Assembly: GCA_022605955.1 (NCBI GenBank)
Contig: JAKCOZ010000011.1
Span: 2,166,537-2,230,536, forward strand
DNA: 64,000 nt
DNA from: Rallus limicola
Taxonomy: Eukaryota; Chordata; Aves; Gruiformes; Rallidae
Direction: 5' to 3'
The notes beneath the pieces were generated by a model that saw nothing but the letters and a program-made list of their open reading frames with translations, was not told the origin of the DNA and searched no databases. A program made the position numbers and the translations under genes. Within the stretch, counting starts at the first letter, position 1, and each line of letters starts with the position of its first letter. Of this stretch, positions 26,355-38,414 are shown one piece after another.

Positions 26355-26600
26355 TGTGAAGCTGCACCAGGGGAGGTTCAGGCTGGGTGTCAGGAAGAGG
26401 TTCTGTACTGAGAGGGGGGGGTCAGGCACTGGCACAGGCTCCCCAGTGAAGGGGTCACAGGGCTGAGATGGGCTGAGGTCAAGAAGCGTCTGGACGATGC
26501 CCTCAGTGCCATCTCAGACTTGGCTGGGCCTGTGTGGAGCCAGAAACTGGATTCGATGGGCCTTGTGTGTCCCTTCCAAGTCAGGACATTCTGTGATGTG
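26355..26600 (+). mobile_element. CR1 LINE 3' fragment, distinct subfamily
   Basis: GCTGCACCAGGGGAGGTTCA and GGGTGTCAGGAAGAGGTTCT, with a tail ending CAGGACATTCTGTGATG. Its middle differs clearly from the other CR1 tail types in the window. Confidence 0.85.
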
Positions 26601-26672
26601 GCAGGACAGAAGAGTACCATGAGCTCTAGGCAGCTTGATACCTGCCTCATTCAAGAGTGGCCATTTTGCCAC

Positions 26673-26727
26673 GGAGTCACAGAATCGTAGGGGTTGGAAG
26701 GGACCTCAAGAAATCATCGGGTCCTGA
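26673..26727 (-). mobile_element. CR1 LINE, 3' tail only
   Basis: 55 bp: AGTCACAGAATCGTAGGGGT and GGAAGGGACCTCAAGAAATC. Confidence 0.85.
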
Positions 26728-27447
26728 GGTGCCTTTTCCAGCTCCATCTTTGTCCCTGGCACAAGGGCTGGCTTTGCTGTGTGTGCCAGTACCACACCAG
26801 CGCTGCAAGGTTCTGTCATGTGATGAGCTGTGAGGCTTGATGATAACCCAGGTAGTGATGATGATGATGATGGTGTTTGCTGTTCTTTCTGCCAAACCTC
26901 TCCAGTCTGGGACTAGTTCACTCGTGGTTGACAATCTCATGACTGTGAACAAAAGCTCTTATCTCCTACCCTCCTCTTTTGAAAACCTGTTACTGCTGCT
27001 GTGGGCATTTTTACTATTCACATAAATACGTCATTCCTTTTAAACCCTGCTGTGGTCTTCAGGGTTCTTCAGGAGAACTACTTATAGCTAGTTTCATTTT
27101 ATACCCTAAGATGTGTTTAAAAAGTTGGATGTCCCTTTTGCCTGACTATCTGAGAAAGAAGAAAGAACACAGCATCTCCCTTCCTGTGATCATTCATCTC
27201 ATGCATTACTACCCCCATGCTGCCTGTTTATCTCTGCTGAGAACCAAAGACTCCTTATCTCCTCTCAGATGGCAGATCTTCCCTTGCCTCTAATAACATC
27301 CATTGTCCCTCCACTCTGAACCTTTAACTTATTCTGCCTTCAGTTTTCAGTGACCCCCAGAGTAGGTGAGATGGGGCAGGAGCAGAACCGATTACCACGT
27401 TCTGGGGTGGATATTCCAGCTTGTACAGGTAGCTGTACATCCTTGCT

Positions 27448-28022
27448 TGTATCAAAAATAGTGTGGCCAGTAGGTCTGGAGAGAGGATTGTGCCCCTGGA
27501 CTGGGCACTGGGGAGGCTGCACCTCAAGTGCTGGGTCCAGTTCTGGCTCCTCAGCATAAGAATGATATGGAGGTGCTGGAGCGAGTCCAGAGAAGGGCAG
27601 CCAGGCTGGGGAAGGGGCTGGAGGGCAAATCCTCTGAGGAGCAGCTGAGGGAGCTGGGGGTGTTGAGGCTGGAGCAGAGGAGGCTGAGGGGAGCCCTTCT
27701 CCCCACCTGCCCTGCCCTGCCAGGAGGGTGCAGAGAGGTGGGCGCTGGTCTCTTCAGCCAGGGGCCAGGAGCTGGGACAAGGGGCAGTGGGCTCAAGCTG
27801 GGCCAGGGCAGGCTCAGCTCAGCTGGGAGGGCAAAGTTCTTCCCTGGCAGAGCTGTGGGGCTGTGGCACAGGCTGCCCAGGGAGGGGGCTGAGTCCCCAG
27901 CCCTGGGTGTGTTGAACAGAGGGCAGATGAGGTGCTGAGAGATCTGGGGCAGCACAGGACAGGGGTGGTTGGACTCCAGGAGCTTAAAGGTCTTTTCCAA
28001 CCTTGTGATTCATGTGATTCTG
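27448..28022 (+). mobile_element. CR1 LINE, 5'-truncated
   Basis: Carries the ORF2 end ([40 protein letters not shown]) and is very similar to the copy at 23955. Ends CCTTGTGATTCATGTGATTC. Confidence 0.94.
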
Positions 28023-28887
28023 TTGTCCTCCAACCTCCAGTCTAACATCTGGCTTTTGCTGATCACATTTGTCTGTTGATCCAGAGGATGCTTTCTTTGA
28101 GTAGCCCACTGTGATCCGCATCTTCTTCCTCAAGTGTCACAACTCCATGTGCGTGAGGAGTTTGAACATGTTCCTTCCGTGCTTTTTCCACAGGCAGCAA
28201 GCATGGTTCAGTCGCAGGAGCATGTAGGTATTTTTGAAGTTCACAGCAATTCTCTGCTTTCATTCTATCCAATACAAATAATTCACTTTCCAAAACATTA
28301 TTTAATGTTAACGGAAATCATTTGAGGTCACAACTTCTCTGAGCCAAGGGGCTTCTGTTGGGTTTGTACACAGAGCCTCCTGCTCTCTGCAGTCATGTTG
28401 AGACCCCTAGATGCTCTTTGCTTCGAGGAGTAGAAGTCTAGTGCTGTGGCTGATCCCTCCTTGAGCTTTCTCTCATCCTTTGTGGTATTCTTCTTCCTAT
28501 GACTCTTCTGTTTGAAGTACCCAGAAACAAATGGTGACCAAAAGCTCCTCTTAATTACCTACACTGTTACTGTCTTACCTGTTAATCTGATTTCAGGGGG
28601 CAGGGGAAGTTGTGACATACTTGTCATAGAAACTGTGAGCAGGACCCCGGCGTCTTCAGACTGCACCTGGTGTAGCTGTTGTGTTCTGGCTGTCACTGGA
28701 GGCTGGCTGGAGCCCCATTTCGTGATCGAGTTACAGCCCGTGGGAAGGGGATATGTGTTTGGATGTGCTCTGGTGCTGGGGTGTAACAGGTATACTCAGC
28801 TGTTTTGTGTCTGCTCTGAAGAACCTTGAGACAGCACTGGGAGTGCTGTCACTTGTTGTGAGCAGGGTCTGGGAAGGGTAGAAGCAC

Positions 28888-29540
28888 AGAAACCCCAACT
28901 GATTTGGGTGGGAAGGGACCTCAGAGTCCCTCCAGTGCCCCCCTGCCACCATCCAACCCGGCCTTGAACCTCTGCCAGGGATCTTGAGGCAGCCACAGCT
29001 TCTCTGGGCACCCTGTGCCAGGGCCTCTACCCCCTCCCCAGGAAGGATTTCTGCCTCCCAGCCCTCCAGCTGCCCTCCTGTAGCTGAAGACCGTTCCCCT
29101 GGGCCTGGCCCTCCCTGCCCTGGCCACCAGCCCCTCTCCAGCTCTCCTGGAGCCCCTGGAGGGACGGGAAGGGGCTCAGAGCTCTTCCCAGAAGCAGCCT
29201 TCTCTTCTGCAGGCTGAGCCAGCCCAGCTCTCCCAGCCTGGCTCCAGAGCAGAGGGGCTTCAGCCCTTGCATCATCTCTGGGGCCTCCTGGGGACTGGCT
29301 CCCACAGCTCCATGTCCCCCTTGTCCTGGGGCCCCCCGAGCTGGAGGCAGCGCTGCTGGGGGGTCTGTGTCCCAGAGCGGAGCAGAAGGGCAGAATCCCC
29401 TTTCCCAGCCCTGCTGGTCCCACTGCTGGGGGTGCAGCCCAGGACACAGAGGGAGTTTCTGGGCTGCCAGTGCACATTGCTGGCTCACATCGAGCTTCTC
29501 ACACCCCAGCACCCCCAAGCCCTTCCCATCAGGGCTGCTC
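28888..29540 (-). mobile_element. CR1 LINE, 5'-truncated
   Basis: On the minus strand it encodes a decayed ORF2 end ([20 protein letters not shown]) and ends in the CCCAACTGATTTGGGTGGGA-type tail. A long chance frame (28731-29477, minus) runs through it. It abuts a (TCCA)n microsatellite at 29541. Confidence 0.92.
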
Positions 29541-29603
29541 TCCATCCATCCATCCATCCATCCATCCATCCATCCATCCATCCATCCATCCATCCATCCA
29601 TCC
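29541..29603 (+). repeat. (TCCA)n microsatellite, about 16 units
   Basis: 63 bp of perfect tetranucleotide repeat. On the minus strand this gives a GWMD repeat frame of no coding meaning. Confidence 0.98.
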
Positions 29604-29699
29604 CCCCAGCCTGTTGCTGTGCTGGAGAGTACCCCGATCCCTGGATAGGACATTGCCCTTGGCCTTAGCAACTCCATGCAGTTTGCACGGTCCCGCCTC

Positions 29700-29960
29700 T
29701 CACATAGTAGAGGGGTAGCAGTCGGGGTAGTTAATAATAGTTAATAACTAATAGGTAATTAGTTAATAGCTAATAGTTAGCAGGTAAGGCAAATGGCTCC
29801 CTGGCCAATGACAAGCACGCGTGGCTGTAAAGCTGTGATCCTACCCCCTTTGTCTCTTCTTCAGCCTCAATAAAGACCTGAGAAGGAACTAGACAGCCCT
29901 GGCCAGCCAAGGAGGGTTGTTCCAGGTCCAAGTTCAGCTATAAGGGATGGTCCTCACTCA
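29700..29960 (+). mobile_element. Possible solo LTR relic of an avian endogenous retrovirus
   Basis: A CCAAT box (29805-29809) is followed 60 bp later by TCTCTTCTTCAGCCTCAATA with AATAAA at 29869-29874, an arrangement like U3-R of a retroviral LTR. No matching partner LTR, primer binding site or gag/pol frame is seen, and I could not fix the TG...CA ends, so the bounds are guesses. The alternative is ordinary intron sequence with a chance AATAAA. Confidence 0.3.
29729..29787. repeat. Imperfect TAATAG/GTTAATA cluster
   Basis: GTTAATAATAGTTAATAACT is followed by variants of GTTAATAGCTAATAG. The tract is AT-rich, partly palindromic, and probably arose by local duplication. Confidence 0.7.
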
Positions 29961-31136
29961 CAGTGAGATTTACCTGACTTTTATGGAATATTACCAATGA
30001 AATAAACCCACTTAAGTGAATTACAAAATTAACTTCTTGAGTGAGCTGGAAAGCAGTCGGAAGGAATTAGTAATTAGGTTGGCACCTTGTCACCTCTGGC
30101 TTTGATGCAGCCAGCTGTTGGCATGGAGTATACGTGAGCACCGTCCAGCTCAAAGTCCTCTTGGATTTGCCCATTTCTGGTTTCTAGAAGTAGGCAGAGT
30201 GTTCCTGCCACCTCTTGCTGCAGTTCCCCTCTGAACACAGTCCAAACCTACCTCGGTGAAAGGAAAGTTTCTGCCCTCTAGTAACAGATGTGAGGTCTTC
30301 ATAAATAATGTACCAGAGTAATTGTGAGAAGTGGGGGAGCAAAATTCCTTAGTAAAACTTGTCAGTTTGTGGTGTTATGTATTTATGGGGTCTTGGTCAG
30401 CCTGTGGAGCACTTTAAGCACGCTAAAAAGAAGGTTTGATCAGAAAACTGTGTGGGCTTTAACCACAGAAATCACTATTGCATCCTAGATTCTGTTTATC
30501 CTTTTTTTTTTTTTTGGAGTCCAGGATAGCACAATTGACCTGTTTTTTTCTTGGATTGCCCTTTGGAACATGCATAACTTTTAATGTATTTTGAATTCTC
30601 TGCTGTTGGTGAGGAACTCTGTCGACAGAATAGAACACATGGATGTGTTCCAAAGAGCTTTTTTTAATATGATTTCCTTATAAAAAAGAATGAGGGAATA
30701 GGGTACCTAAGTACAAAACATATAGAAAAAGTCATCTGATTTGTTGCTTATTATGTATGTAGGCTGGCGCTTTCTAAATGTTCCTTGATATTCACTTAGT
30801 CACAGGAGCGTGGGACTGGGACTTCCAGTGTCGTGTCCAGCTTCTCTGTTTCAGTCAACCTTTATTACATCCTGTTCAGAAGCTGATTAAATTGGCTATC
30901 TTGGAAGGAGGTATGGCCAAGGGTACAAAAGCCCGTTGGGACATGGCTCTGCAGCAAGCTCTTACTACTTTAGCAGTTAGATGTCTAAATTCCTGAGACT
31001 GGGACCTGTCTGTCTGGGACCAGTATTATCATTTAACTAAAGCAAATCCTTACCTCCACCTCTTGTCTCCAGTGTTGGTCCCCTTCACATATTTATGGTA
31101 GACCATAACCTCACGTCTGCCTTGAGGTTTGCTCAG

Positions 31137-31208
31137 CTGGCCCTCCTGCAGCTGAAGGCCATTCCTCTGGGCCTGGCCCTCCCTGCCCTGGGCACCAGCC
31201 CCTCTCCA
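31137..31208 (-). mobile_element. CR1 LINE internal fragment
   Basis: CCCTCCTGCAGCTGAAGGCC and GGGCCTGGCCCTCCCTGCCC match the block at about 29070-29150 of the neighbouring CR1 copy. No tail is present. Confidence 0.8.
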
Positions 31209-32678
31209 GGTCCTTTAGAATGCTTCTACCAGTCCTATTTTTGTCACACTTTCTGACGAGGTGAGGCTGTCCCCAGGGAGCTTGACTTTTCTGAGGTGGC
31301 TTGGCAGTGGCCCTTCAGAGGAAGCACATGGCAAAGCCATGGCTCATGACATGGGGCAGAAATCGAGGAGTAAGGAGCTGCAGATTCATTTCACAGCTCT
31401 GTGCCTGGTTTCTCATGTCTGTATCTGAACTTTGCTGTTCCTCTGCCTCTAAATTCTAATAATGTTGAAGGATAAGATTAAAGAACACAATTTCAGAATG
31501 CTTTTAAGGGTTTTATGATCTGGTTATGGGAAGTGTTCTTGAAATGCAAAGCACGATGGGTGGTTTTTAATGGAATAATACTTTTGAGGCCTTGGAGTTT
31601 AATATTTCCAAGGTAATTATTCACAGTCCTATAGGCAAAAAATATATCTTAAAAGTTGGATAACACACTCGGCTATTTCCTTTCCCCCTGAATGGTGAAT
31701 GGTCACTGAATAATCTGTACAAATATATACCAAGATGTTGCTGCTGCTGGACTTGAGAAATGGTATTTCTCAGGGATCCACAAAGCTACCTAAAACTTTC
31801 CTTCAACCTTCTTTGCTATGATGTCTACAAAGAACCTTATTAGGCTGGACTTGGCACCATAGTAGCTTAATCAACTAGCATGCTGGCCTACGGTGATTCA
31901 TTAGTTCTTCTCATTTGCTTGTGTCCATCTGTTGCATTGCATTTCGGTTGCAAGGCAGGGAATAGATTGATAGGGAAAAAATGTTCAAAAACCCAACAAA
32001 CCCAAACCAAACAACATTTTCTGCTTTGTGTCTGTTCACCACTCAGTAGAGTAATAGTTCTGGTCCAGATCTTGAAGATAACTGGGCACTGGGAACAATG
32101 TATGTACTGAGCCCAAGGTCAGAAGCTTTGAACTTCCTGAGCCTTTTGACTTCAGGCACTGAGTGTCCTGCAAGAATTGGACTAGTCTTGTCTTTTGAAT
32201 CCCATAGGATCCTTTCTTTAGTTGAAACAATTTGTATTTTCTGAGAATGCAGCAGCAGTGGTGGGTGTCTGTGAGCTTCTGAGCTGAGCTGACCTGAGTC
32301 AGGTCCAGCGCTGGAAATTGAAAAGAAAAACTTTGAGGAGAAACGCTAGTGATTACATTGGAAGTTTTCACCTCCTACTAAGCTTTATCACAAATCTTAT
32401 GTTTGGTATTTTTCCTCTTCTGGAGGCTTAGGACAAAGTGGGACTTTAGGTGTCACAGCCAGTAGTATGACATTTTAAAAAACATGACCTTGTTGTGAGT
32501 AAACCAGTACCAACTCGAGGGACCTTGCTGCTTACGCTTGACATTCTGTACATACATTATTTTGTGATCTGATGCTGAACTTGCCATTAAAGCACAATTT
32601 TGAGGCAAGGATAAACTATTCTTCTAGAAACACTTGAGCTGAGCAGAAAACCAAGTCTGATGAGTTTAATGTTTTCTT

Positions 32679-32720
32679 CAGAAGATGTTTTGGGTTGAGC
32701 AGAAGATGTTTTGGGTTGAA
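32679..32720 (+). repeat. Tandem duplication, 2 x 21 bp
   Basis: CAGAAGATGTTTTGGGTTGA plus one base occurs twice in a row, differing only at the last base. Confidence 0.93.
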
Positions 32721-33477
32721 TAATGTCATATCAAATTAATACATTTTGCTATTTATTTATGTTACCAAATAAACCCTTGGCATCTTCTGTTATCTTGCAA
32801 GCAATATCTCTAATGGTGTTGGTCACAGTCCATCTCACTGGAGAGGAGCAGCAAAACAGCCCTTACAGGTTGTTGAGCTCTTACTGAAGTGACAAGGTTA
32901 ATGTCTGCAGGGTCTCATCACTTCCTGGAGATTTTTCATCCATGGACCAACCCTGCCTTAACACTGCTTGCTTTGTGAGAGCTAGATTATCCAAAAGATG
33001 TAACTTAAATATCTCTTTCTCTGGACAAAGGTAAAAGGATATAGATGAGATGATGTTTCACAGTTGTCCTCGTAAAGGTCTCGTTTAGCACGGGGTTAAG
33101 TCTAGGGGATCTAATGCACACAAATACCCCTGTAGTGTGTAGGTCTCAATTTAAACATTGCAAAGGAGAACAAGGCATACTATTATTCACACTTAGATGT
33201 CTTGTTAGGAAGAGGTTTGAAGATCCTGTGTGCTCACACCAACTGGTTGTTGAAATATTACCGAACAATTCTCACTTCATCATGTCTTGATGTGGTAGCT
33301 ACTTGCCAGCTTGAAAAAAAATTCCATCTTTTTTCTTTCCCCCTTCTATTTTCTGAACAATTTAGTTACCTTTGTCAGTTTGGGGAGCCTGTGACACCGT
33401 AAAACTTAAGGAGAGTCATCAAATTTTAGGCATTGTTTGCTGTCAGTGCCTTCAAGGTGCCTTAAGCAGAACGTACC

Positions 33478-33493
33478 TGTGTGTGTGTGTGTT
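33478..33493 (+). repeat. (TG)8 dinucleotide repeat
   Basis: A short perfect TG run. Confidence 0.9.
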
Positions 33494-35504
33494 TCAAATT
33501 GCTAAAAGCTCCAAACCTTTCTACTCAGAACAGAGCTGTTGTGTCATTTCAGAAATATTCTTATCACCAAATCCAATTACAAGGAAGAGTAAATTGCCAC
33601 CTCCAATGTCTTAACTATTCTTTTTTTTTTAATTGTTAATTATCTTGACAGTAGGGTGCTATAGATTAGGAGGCATAGATTATCTTCTGCAAGTACGAGG
33701 CTTTCCAGAGCTATTATCAATTCTGGTTTTAAACAAATTTTAGGATAATATTAATAGCTTGATAGGATTGTGTTGGTGCTTGAAACTGCTGTCAAAATAC
33801 TGAGAAAATTATTTATTTTTTAAAAAAAATGAGAAACTTGGTGATGGTATAGTAGCTTTGAAGGTCATACAGTTGTAACGCGCTCCGGTGAAAGGTGTAT
33901 TTCTGGTGGTTTAATCTACATTGCAGAGTAGATTCCTGCTAAGAAGCATCAGTAAAATGACTCTCTGAGTTTAGGCACTGATTTGTAAAACCAGAATAGA
34001 GAGTCGGCTCTATTGCACGAGTTTTTCAACGTGTGCTGAAATGACTATGCAATTCATACACACAAACACATACTGATGTGCAAAATAATGACAATTGATA
34101 AATGCCTGGTGCTCTAAATAATCTAATCCTGTTGAGAACTGCACTTTCCATGAAAAGAAGTTCAAGAATGAAACATCTCTTACAGTTTGAGGCTTAAAAA
34201 CTGTTCTCTCCCTAGACAGAGAGTATGGTGAGACCCTGGGGTTGAAAGCTCAGGCTGGGAATGAGATGCAGATTTTTAAAGAATGAGGACTCTTGTAGTT
34301 TGGTTCCAAAGTGATTATGGATTCTGCATTGGATAAAGTGCCGATTTTTTATGTTGGGACTGGGTATCTGTAGGTCAAACAGAAGATCTGGGCTTAATGC
34401 CAGAACTGCTGAGAAACCTCTGCTCAGTGTTACAGAAGAGGTCAAGCTAGAGTCCTACTGTGGTTTCCTCGGTCTTTCAAATCCACAGAGCTATTGAGAC
34501 CTCCTAGCTAAAGGAGGAGGAAGGGAAAACAGCTGTAGCAATTGTGTTCAGCAGTGGGTTTTACGGGTTAATTTGTATTTTGCCTGGTTAAAAGGTCTAG
34601 GTGAGCTGATGCTATAGGAATGTTGGGACTCAACTTCCCACCTCTGGGCCCCCCATTCCATGGTGTTGAGCACTCTCACAGCAAAACAGTTCTCAACTTC
34701 ATCTCCTCTCATCTAGAGAGCTGCAGTTCTCATCCTTGGCTGATGTCTAGTGTAAAAGTAGCTCACCAGATGTTTCTTGTAGCAGTTAAACTGGTGGTTA
34801 CGTTTTCAGTCCTGGGGGAGGAGAAGATGATCTCTTCAGTGTAATTCTCAACTCTGTCAGAGTTTATCTCTGGAGAGGGTATCTTTGAGTTTAATTTTGC
34901 TGTCTGAAATAGAAATGACTTTGCTGTATGTCGTTGGGTGCACTGTTTAGTTGACACATGTGCCATTAGTATAGAATCTGTGGAGATATCAGTAGATAAA
35001 AATGATGGTGTCATCTGTTGACCTCACTGCAAATGGCATTAGTGATATTCTTGGCCAGTATTTACTGGGAAATAAACTAGTCATTACACTTTCCGATGAG
35101 ATTACACTTTGAATGCCAGTTCTCTGACAGTCGGTCTCATGCCATGCAGTGATAAGATCTCAGCCACAGATGACAGTCTCACTTCAGAAATGTTTCCATT
35201 GCTTTGACAGCCCGAATAATAGTTCTGTTAAAAGCCACAAAGCCTGAAACAATGACCTCTTGCTCTTGGGTGATACTACTCTGATAAACGTACTAATGAG
35301 AGATAAAGCAGGTAACTGTATTCGGGTGTTTTATGTAACTTGTGGGTGGAAAGCAGAGGTACAGTCTGAAGGGAAACTGGATAGGGAGCTAAAATTACAG
35401 GCAGTCTTATCAAAGACGAAAGAGCAGCTTGCACTCTTCTGTATTTTGAGACACCAGAGGGTTTGGCAGGGAGCTCAGTCCCTGGTGGCAGCAAGTGCGG
35501 GTTC

Positions 35505-35683
35505 AAATTGGTGTTAGGAAAAAGCATCTTCACTGAAGGAGTTGTGGGGATGTGGAACAGGCTGCCCAGGGAGGGGGTTGTGTTTAAAAGATTAGATGCT
35601 TAGAGATACGGATTAGCATAGGACAGGAACCTTGGACTCAGTGATCTTAAAGGCCTTTTCCAACCTTGGGATTGTGTGACTCA
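35505..35683 (+). mobile_element. CR1 LINE 3' fragment
   Basis: GAACAGGCTGCCCAGGGAGG, then CATAGGACAGGAACCTTGGA and CCTTTTCCAACCTTGGGATT. Tail type as at 13207. Confidence 0.9.
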
Positions 35684-36506
35684 ACAGGGGTCAGCTGGGA
35701 GCTGAGGAAACCGGGCAGTTCTCTCTTATCCGTACATCCTTGGGCCAGTTGCTGAGCCCATTGCTCAGGTTTTGCTTTTAGCAGTGGTTGAAGAAGATGT
35801 GTGTGAGCTCCTGCTGGTGGTTTCAGTTGTGTGTTTTGGCTGGGTCCTACCTGTCTACCTTGGCTGCACGACCACCGCTCTTGGCACATGTGGAAAGCTG
35901 AACTGGAGAGGCAACTGGACACAGAATCTTCCCACAGAAAGGAATGAAGGAGAGGACAGGAACATTCCTTTCAGTCTGTGCTTAAAGTATGTTAAACTGG
36001 AACGCAGCTTGTAGTCTTTTGGAAGATGGTCTTCAGTAGAGGAGTCAGAGCCCCAGTAAGAGTGCTGGGATATTTCACTTGCTTCCCACAGTGATGGACC
36101 TGGGAACCCAGAGACACAAACACAAGGTTTAGAGGAAGCAAACTTGGAATGTGTCTGCTGGTCTTCAATAAATACCCAGCTGTGTGTCCTCACCCCCTGT
36201 TAATTGCAAGGTAAATTATCCTTCTTTCAGAGACTTTGCCCTGATGTCCACATACCTGAATTACCTCACCTTGAGTGTGTGTAATTCTGCTCTAAGGGCT
36301 GACCCGTGGTGAGTTGTTACCCTGCCTCTCTAGAGGCTCTCATTTGAGCCTCTCTACTTTGAATCACTTCCATGCTTCAAAGTTTTAACTCTTACGTCAT
36401 GCTCTAAACTAAGTCGTTCTCCAACCCAGGGTCTTTGGAGCACTTATGGGTTTTTATCTGTTTGTGTCTGACATCCAGCCCTGTGAAGAAACACCCAACT
36501 TGGCTG

Positions 36507-36970
36507 TCACAGAATCACAGAACCATAGGGGTTGGAAAGGGACCTCCAGAGCTCATCAAGTCCAACCCCTGCCAAAGCAGGGTCCCTAGGACAGGGCACA
36601 CAGGCTGGCGTCCAGACGGGGCTGGAATCTCTCCAGAGAAGGAGACTCCACACCCCCCTGGGCAGCCTGGCCCAGGGCTCCCTCACCTTCACCGGCAAGA
36701 AGTTCTTCCCCACATTGGGGGGGAATTCCCTGGGCTCCAACTTGAGGCCATCGCCCCTTGTCCTGTCCCCACAGACACTGGGAAGATGCTGCCCATTTCC
36801 CTCTGTGTCCCACCCTTCAGCTCTTGATCCCCATTGATCAGATCCCCTCTCAGGCTTCTTCTCTGCAGGCTGAACAGCCCCAGCTCCCTCAGCCTTTCCT
36901 CACAGGGGAGATGCTCCAGGCCTTTCATCATCTCTGTAGCCCTGTCCTGCTGCTGCTCCATAGCTTGGGT
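36507..36970 (-). mobile_element. CR1 LINE, 5'-truncated
   Basis: CACAGAATCACAGAACCATA and AAGCAGGGTCCCTAGGACAG, running back to the ORF2 end ([20 protein letters not shown] on the minus strand). Close relative of the copies at 43418 and 44362. Confidence 0.94.
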
Positions 36971-37996
36971 CATCTCAAAACACTTCCCTGGCAGCTGCAA
37001 AGCTGATACAAAGCAGCAAAACTTCCACTGTGGATTATCAGGAACACTACTGAGGCATTGCTTAATGCATCTGATATCTAAGCCTGGATAACAGAAGCCG
37101 TACAGCTGAGTAAAAAAAAGATTGGCAGCTATTGCAGGAATTCAGATAGGGGCACCTTGGTAAGGAGTTGAGGGGGGGGAATGCATTTACTTCCATTACA
37201 GAGCCTGGGGCTGAGATGGATTCTCTCTCTGTCATTGTCCTAAGCACATTATCCCTGAAAGAAAGAGGGTTTCTCTGAATCTGCAATTTTTCTAGGCTTC
37301 AGTGTTATTGAAATGAAACCGCTTCAAGGATATCTACATTCTTTACCATCATATGGATTCTCATCTCATGTAAATTATTTGGCCACTTTTCATTTTAATC
37401 CTCCACTGTCATTTTCTACAAAAGAGATCATTTGGTTTCTTCATTGAAGGTATTCAGCTGACAGCTGCCCTTTGTCTAGAAAGCAGTGTGCCATTGCAGG
37501 GTTTACTTGTGCCTGTTCTTTTTCTTTTTCTCCCCCCACTCCACAACCCTGTTAAGTTCATATTACCTCCTGTTTTTCATGTGTAGCTTTCAGGAACACT
37601 TTTGGATGGTGGAAGCTGTGGGTTGTGGCTCTGAAGAGAAATTCAGGCATCCTGAGTACTTTCCCTGTGTCTTAGCACGAGTATACCTCACTGATGAGTA
37701 GCACAAGTGGAAGCAGATTAATTAGTTAATTTCTTGCTTGCAAGAACCACTGTGGTCAAAAAATTCCCAGTGTGTGTGTTCACAAGTTCTACATAAGCAT
37801 ATCAGAACAGTCAGCAATGAAGTCTTGAATTCTCTTCCATGGCATCCTTGTCTTGAAAACTCAGGTTATTCTCATTTACTTTCTGGAAACATTGGGAGGC
37901 TTTAAGCGTTGTCCTTTATGTCATGGTGTATCACTTGCAAGTCCTGTTAAGACCTTGAATTGATGAGAATGAAGCATGAAGAGGAAAATGAGCTCT

Positions 37997-38148
37997 CACA
38001 CAATCATCAAACCCCAGAGTAGTTTGAGTTGGGAGGGACCTCAAAGCACCCCCAGTGCCACCCCCTTCCATGGGCAGGGACGTGCTCCACCAGCCCAGGT
38101 TGCACAGAGCCCCATCCAACCTGGCCTTAAACCCTACCAGGGAGGAAG
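37997..38148 (-). mobile_element. CR1 LINE 3' fragment
   Basis: GAGTTGGGAGGGACCTCAAA and CCCCATCCAACCTGGCCTTA. Tail type as in the 19196 and 39365 copies. Confidence 0.88.
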
Positions 38149-38414
38149 TTGAGGTTGTATGGTTTTGGTTACCTGTACCTATGAGACCTTTTCCTCTGAG
38201 GCTGAAAACCCCTGAGCATGACCTTTTCTCTGACAAAACCAGCTGAAGGTCTCTGTTAAAAGCACAGTATGGTGGTGAATAAGAATATTCACAGAAGTTA
38301 TGGGGAAAGTATGGTTTTGGGGAGCATGTGCTGAGGGTTGGACAAGTTCATAGGCAGCTTGAATGTGAAGGGGAAGGAGGATACATCATTAGTAAGCCAG
38401 AAGATGGAAGGGAA

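Noticed and set aside
28731..29477. 248-codon open frame on the minus strand
   Set aside because: It runs through a CR1 copy and its flank. GC-rich CR1 sequence gives long chance frames, and no protein family is recognised apart from the LINE end.
29027..29677. Frame with a GWMD-type peptide repeat
   Set aside because: It is the translation of the (TCCA)n microsatellite, not a repeat protein.
30778..30996. 72-codon frame with a plausible helical end (LIKLAILEGG)
   Set aside because: No family recognised, no splice context that fits HMBOX1, and a length expected by chance.
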